This document shows, in pieces, positions 14,233 to 17,502 of a DNA stretch of 17,502 nt. Position numbers and translations under genes: made by a program. Within the stretch, counting starts at the first letter, position 1, and each line of letters begins with the position of its first letter. Source of the DNA: Denitrobacterium sp024691475 (GTDB lineage Bacteria; Actinomycetota; Coriobacteriia; Coriobacteriales; Eggerthellaceae); assembly GCA_024691475.1 (NCBI GenBank), contig JAILNP010000117.1, positions 1 through 17,502 on the forward strand. Reading direction: 5' to 3'. The notes under the pieces were generated by a model. That model saw nothing but the letters and a program-made list of their open reading frames with translations. It did not search any database and had not been told where the DNA came from.

Positions 14233-14295
14233 CCCATGATGGAATGGTCGCACGTGCCCTGCGTGTGATGAATTAAGATAGTGGGTTGGAATTAC

Positions 14296-14314
14296 GCCCC
14301 CGGAGTGGGGCTTT
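14296..14314 (+). terminator. Weak hairpin between the chaperone and the DUF6541-like gene
   Basis: GCCCC (14296-14300) pairs with GGGGC (14307-14311) around a six-base loop, followed by only three T residues. It lies 64 bases after the chaperone stop and may mark the operon end. A TAAGAT at 14273-14278 could be the -10 for the next gene; both are weak calls. Confidence 0.35.
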
Positions 14315-14338
14315 GCAGGGACTTGGGAATGGGAACGT

Positions 14339-16405
14339 ATGTGGTTTGAGCTTCTGCTGGCAACGCTGCTGTGCGCGTGCGTGCTGTACGTGCCGGGCTT
14401 TCTCTTTGCGCGCGCGTTGCGTATGCGCCGCTTCGACGCGGTGGCTGTGGCGCCGCTGTTTTCGGTGGCTCTGCTCGTGGTCGAGGGCATCGTTGCCCAC
14501 AAGGCCGGTGTGGTTATGCCCGCGTATGCGCTTCCCCTGGTCGCACTGGGTATATGTCTGGCATGCTTCGTTGTTTCCCGTGTGGTTGTTCGGCCCACGG
14601 CGCCTCGTGGCGCGCATGCGTGGCAACGCTCTGAAGATGAGCGCATTACCGCTCGTTGCTGCCAAGACGTGGCCAAGCAGGTCCTGCTCTACGTTGGCGT
14701 TGCCCTGTTTGTTACCGTAATCGTTTTCCTTACCGCCATCGACGGCCCCGATTCGTTCTCGCGCAGCGACGACACCGCTTTCCACATTGCGGTGATCCGC
14801 GGCTTCCTGGATTCGGGTAGCTATTCCATTTTGAACTGCTCGTCGTTTCTCGACCATGGCATTGCGGGTGGCTATTACCCAGGCGCCTGGTATGTTGTGG
14901 CGGCGGTTGTGGCCTCGGTGTTCGGCGATAGCGTATCGCTGGCGAACAACGCTACCATCGTGGTCACGATGGTCTTGGTGTTTCCACTGGTCATGTTGTT
15001 CTTCTTCCGCCAGTTCTTCCCGGGGAACACGCGTCTTGCGTACGCAGGCGCGCTCGTGACTCCGGCGTTCTGCGGATTCCCCTGGGGATTTCTGGTCTTT
15101 GGGCAGCTGTTCGGCAATTTGCTCTCTTGGATATTCGTGATGGCGGCGCTGGTGTTCTTGGCGCGAGCTATCGACGCCCAGGGCGCGGGCTCTCGGGCCC
15201 GGTGGATCGTCTGCTTGGCCATTGCCTTGCCGGTCATCGCGGCGGCGCAGCCCAATGGCGTGTTCACGTTCGGCATCATAGCCGTTGCGTATGTGGCGTG
15301 GCGCATCTTCTTCGAGCCCAATGCCGAGCATGCCACGTTTACCCGCGCGCGCATCCTGGGCGTGGTGGGTCTGGTGGTTGCGGCGTGCGTAGTGTGGGCA
15401 GGATTTTATTTCGCACCGCCTCTGCAAGCGGTGGTCGAATACGAAACGCCTGCCACGCTTTCGCTTGCCGAGGGCATTGCCTCGGGGCTTACGTTCATGT
15501 TCAGCACGCATGGCGGCATTCAGCCGTTTTTGAGTGTTGTCGTGCTCTTGGGCATCATCCGCACGTGCCGTAAGGGGCATCGCCGTTACCTGTGGATGAC
15601 GGCGGCATTCGCATACGCCATGCTCATCTACTTTGTTGACGTGGGCACCGATTGGCCCATCAAACACCTGCTAGCGGGCTTTTGGTATTCCGACTACCGT
15701 CGTACGGGCGCCATGGCCGCCCTGTTCGCCATTCCTCTTGCTGCCATGGGCTTGCTGTGGCTCATCGACGCCTGCCTGGCCCTTGCGCGTCGTCTGCGCG
15801 GTGGGAGCAAGCTCGGTACCGTGGGCGTGCGTGTGGTTGCGAGCGCGGTTGTCGTCGTTATGCTCGTGTGCCAATTTGCGCCGCTGCACGTGTACTTCAG
15901 CGAGAAGCGCGACATCCGCATGGGCCTCATGACAGTGCGCCATCAGCTGGCTACGAACTACTCGTGGCAGATTGGCTTTACGGCTGAGGAAGACGCCTTC
16001 GTGCAGCAGGTGAAGGACATCGTGCCCGAAGGCGCGCTCGTGGTGAACCTGCCTAACGATGGCAGTTGCTGGAGTTACGGCGTCGAGGGGCTTGACACGT
16101 ATTGGCGTCGCTGCGTGAAGAACGGCGTGGGCACGTCCGACCAGGACAAGCTGTTGCGTTTGCACATGAAGGAGCTTTCGACTTCGGAAGACGTGCAGCA
16201 GGCGGTGTCCGACTTGAACATTCAGTACGTGCTCCTGCTCGATTACGCAGGGGCCGATAATCGCACGATGGTCGAAAAGCGCTACGAGGCGAAAGACTGG
16301 GTTGGCATCGAGGAAATCACCGATGACACGCCTGGGTTCACCGTCGTCCTGAGCGAGGGCGACATGCGCCTGTATGCCATCGACCGCTCGTATGTGGCAG
16401 AGTAG
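14339..16405 (+). CDS. Large polytopic membrane protein, DUF6541/GT-C glycosyltransferase-like
   Basis: 688 residues; ATG at 14339 behind GGGAATGGGAA. Membrane helices start at the N-terminus (about 4-27, 34-56, 60-82, 115-133) and continue to about 518, then a soluble C-terminal part (about 525-688). The first large loop holds SRSDDTAFHIAVIRG (141-155), with an Asp-Asp and a His placed as in the acidic first loop of GT-C-fold glycosyltransferases. Such enzymes use lipid-linked sugars on the outer face of the membrane. Actinobacterial proteins grouped as DUF6541 have this layout. The UDP-glucose dehydrogenase gene follows 12 bases downstream, which supports a role in surface glycan assembly. 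The enzymatic activity is inferred, not shown. Confidence 0.78.
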   Translation: MWFELLLATLLCACVLYVPGFLFARALRMRRFDAVAVAPLFSVALLVVEGIVAHKAGVVMPAYALPLVALGICLACFVVSRVVVRPTAPRGAHAWQRSEDERITARCCQDVAKQVLLYVGVALFVTVIVFLTAIDGPDSFSRSDDTAFHIAVIRGFLDSGSYSILNCSSFLDHGIAGGYYPGAWYVVAAVVASVFGDSVSLANNATIVVTMVLVFPLVMLFFFRQFFPGNTRLAYAGALVTPAFCGFPWGFLVFGQLFGNLLSWIFVMAALVFLARAIDAQGAGSRARWIVCLAIALPVIAAAQPNGVFTFGIIAVAYVAWRIFFEPNAEHATFTRARILGVVGLVVAACVVWAGFYFAPPLQAVVEYETPATLSLAEGIASGLTFMFSTHGGIQPFLSVVVLLGIIRTCRKGHRRYLWMTAAFAYAMLIYFVDVGTDWPIKHLLAGFWYSDYRRTGAMAALFAIPLAAMGLLWLIDACLALARRLRGGSKLGTVGVRVVASAVVVVMLVCQFAPLHVYFSEKRDIRMGLMTVRHQLATNYSWQIGFTAEEDAFVQQVKDIVPEGALVVNLPNDGSCWSYGVEGLDTYWRRCVKNGVGTSDQDKLLRLHMKELSTSEDVQQAVSDLNIQYVLLLDYAGADNRTMVEKRYEAKDWVGIEEITDDTPGFTVVLSEGDMRLYAIDRSYVAE

Positions 16406-16417
16406 AAGGGGGTAGCC

Positions 16418-17502
16418 GTGAGGATTGCGGTTGCAGGAACGGGTTATGTGGGCCTATCGTTGGCGGTGCTGTTGTCTCAGCGCAACCACGTGGATGCGGT
16501 GGACGTTATTCCGCGCAAGGTGGAACTGCTGAGCCAGGGCGTGTCGCCCATTCGCGACGAGGAAATCGAGCGCTATCTGTCCGAAGCGGAGCTCGATCTG
16601 CATCCCACGCTCGACGGCACCCAGGCGTATCGTACGGCCGACTTGGTGATCGTCGCTGCGCCCACCGACTACGATTCCCAGGCAAACACGTTCGATACGA
16701 GCCATGTGGAAGAGGTTATCGACCTGGTTCTTTCGGTGAATCCCGCCGTGCCCATTGTGATCAAGTCCACCATTCCCGTGGGGTACACGCAGTCTCTTCT
16801 GGAGCAGCATCCGCAGGCAAACATCCTCTTTTCGCCTGAATTCCTGCGCGAGGGACATGCGCTCTACGATAACTTGCATCCCAGCCGCATCATCGTGGGC
16901 GTGCCCACGTGCGCGCACGAGGCGGCTCTGCGCCAGCATGCGGAAACGTTTGCTGCCTTGCTGCAGGAAGGTAGCCTCGACGAGGAAACGCCACAGCGCA
17001 TCATGAGTGCCACCGAGGCCGAGGCCGTGAAGCTCTTCGCGAATACGTACTTAGCCTTGCGCGTGGCGTATTTCAACGAGCTCGACACCTATGCGGAGAC
17101 GCGCGGGCTCGATAGCAAGCAGATCATCGATGCCGTGGGACTTGATCCGCGCATTGGTACGCATTACAACAATCCGTCGTTCGGCTATGGCGGCTACTGC
17201 CTGCCGAAGGATTCCAAGCAGCTGCTGGCGAACTACGCCGATGTACCGCAGGACATCATTGCGGCCATCGTTCAGGCCAATCGCACGCGCAAGGACTTCA
17301 TCGCCGACCGCGTATTGCAAGCTGCAGGTTGGTCGGCCGAATCAGCATCGCAGGTCACGGTAGGCATCTACCGTCTTACCATGAAAACGGGCTCCGACAA
17401 TTTCCGCGCGTCGTCGATCCAGGGCGTCATGAAGCGCGTGAAGGCGAAAGGCGCGCGCGTTATCGTGTACGAGCCCACGCTGGAGGCCGATGCGTTCTTC
17501 GG
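16418..17502 (+). CDS. ugd: UDP-glucose 6-dehydrogenase (3' end outside window)
   Basis: 361 codons plus two bases are visible before the window ends; short family members are about 390 residues, so little is missing. GTG at 16418 follows AAGGGGG (16407-16413). NAD-binding motif VAGTGYVGLSLA at the N-terminus, then AAPTDYDSQ, KSTIPVGYT, FSPEFLREG, the central dimer helix AEAVKLFANTYLALRVAYFN, and the catalytic motif GYGGYCLPKDSKQL with the nucleophilic cysteine. It oxidises UDP-glucose to UDP-glucuronate with two NAD+, supplying uronic acids for capsule or surface polysaccharide. Closest in length and motifs to the short Ugd/HasB type. It is paired with the membrane glycosyltransferase-like gene upstream, probably in one transcript. 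Confidence 0.95.
   Translation, partial: MRIAVAGTGYVGLSLAVLLSQRNHVDAVDVIPRKVELLSQGVSPIRDEEIERYLSEAELDLHPTLDGTQAYRTADLVIVAAPTDYDSQANTFDTSHVEEVIDLVLSVNPAVPIVIKSTIPVGYTQSLLEQHPQANILFSPEFLREGHALYDNLHPSRIIVGVPTCAHEAALRQHAETFAALLQEGSLDEETPQRIMSATEAEAVKLFANTYLALRVAYFNELDTYAETRGLDSKQIIDAVGLDPRIGTHYNNPSFGYGGYCLPKDSKQLLANYADVPQDIIAAIVQANRTRKDFIADRVLQAAGWSAESASQVTVGIYRLTMKTGSDNFRASSIQGVMKRVKAKGARVIVYEPTLEADAFF

Noticed and set aside
14273..15667. 464-codon open frame opposite the DUF6541-like gene
   Set aside because: Arg/His-rich shadow of a hydrophobic protein; no supporting signals.

Overview
The window looks like chromosome of a high-GC (about 60% by eye) anaerobic actinobacterium of the Eggerthellaceae (Coriobacteriia). 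The signs are a membrane-fused LuxR regulator, a Tat-exported flavoprotein of the fumarate-reductase superfamily, a Tat-exported molybdopterin oxidoreductase with its own chaperones, and a DUF6541-like membrane protein, all typical of Eggerthella/Slackia/Denitrobacterium relatives. Genus is not resolved. No mobile element, CRISPR array or rRNA was seen.

Layout: (1) 2-3135 is a respiratory module. A 5'-truncated LuxR regulator with a multi-spanning membrane domain converges on a minus-strand Tat-lipoprotein flavoprotein, which ends in tandem hairpins. (2) 3136-3484 is a divergent intergenic region. (3) 3485-6645 is a housekeeping block: tRNA-Pro(CGG), tatA, greA and lysS. The lysS product carries an unusual C-terminal HD-hydrolase domain, and the block closes with a strong terminator. 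(4) 6895-14232 is a second respiratory module, all on the + strand: a MarR-like regulator, a molybdopterin oxidoreductase, its four-cluster ferredoxin partner, a TorD-type chaperone, a 30-cysteine iron-sulfur protein, a second MarR-like regulator and a second TorD-like chaperone. (5) 14339-17502 is a surface-glycan pair: a large DUF6541/GT-C-like membrane protein and a UDP-glucose 6-dehydrogenase cut by the window end.

How the parts fit: both terminal reductases carry twin-arginine signals followed by a lipobox cysteine, so both should be folded in the cytoplasm, exported by Tat (a tatA lies between them) and lipid-anchored outside. The molybdoenzyme operon supplies catalytic and electron-transfer subunits plus chaperones, but no NrfD/DmsC-type membrane subunit. 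The quinol link must therefore come from elsewhere or be unconventional. Neither reductase has a substrate that can be read from sequence. The flavoprotein lacks the residues that handle fumarate in true fumarate reductases.

The points most worth a second look are the LysRS-HD fusion, the 30-cysteine protein, the flavoprotein active site, the duplicated winged-helix architecture of both MarR-like regulators, and the cysteine spacing of the molybdoenzyme.
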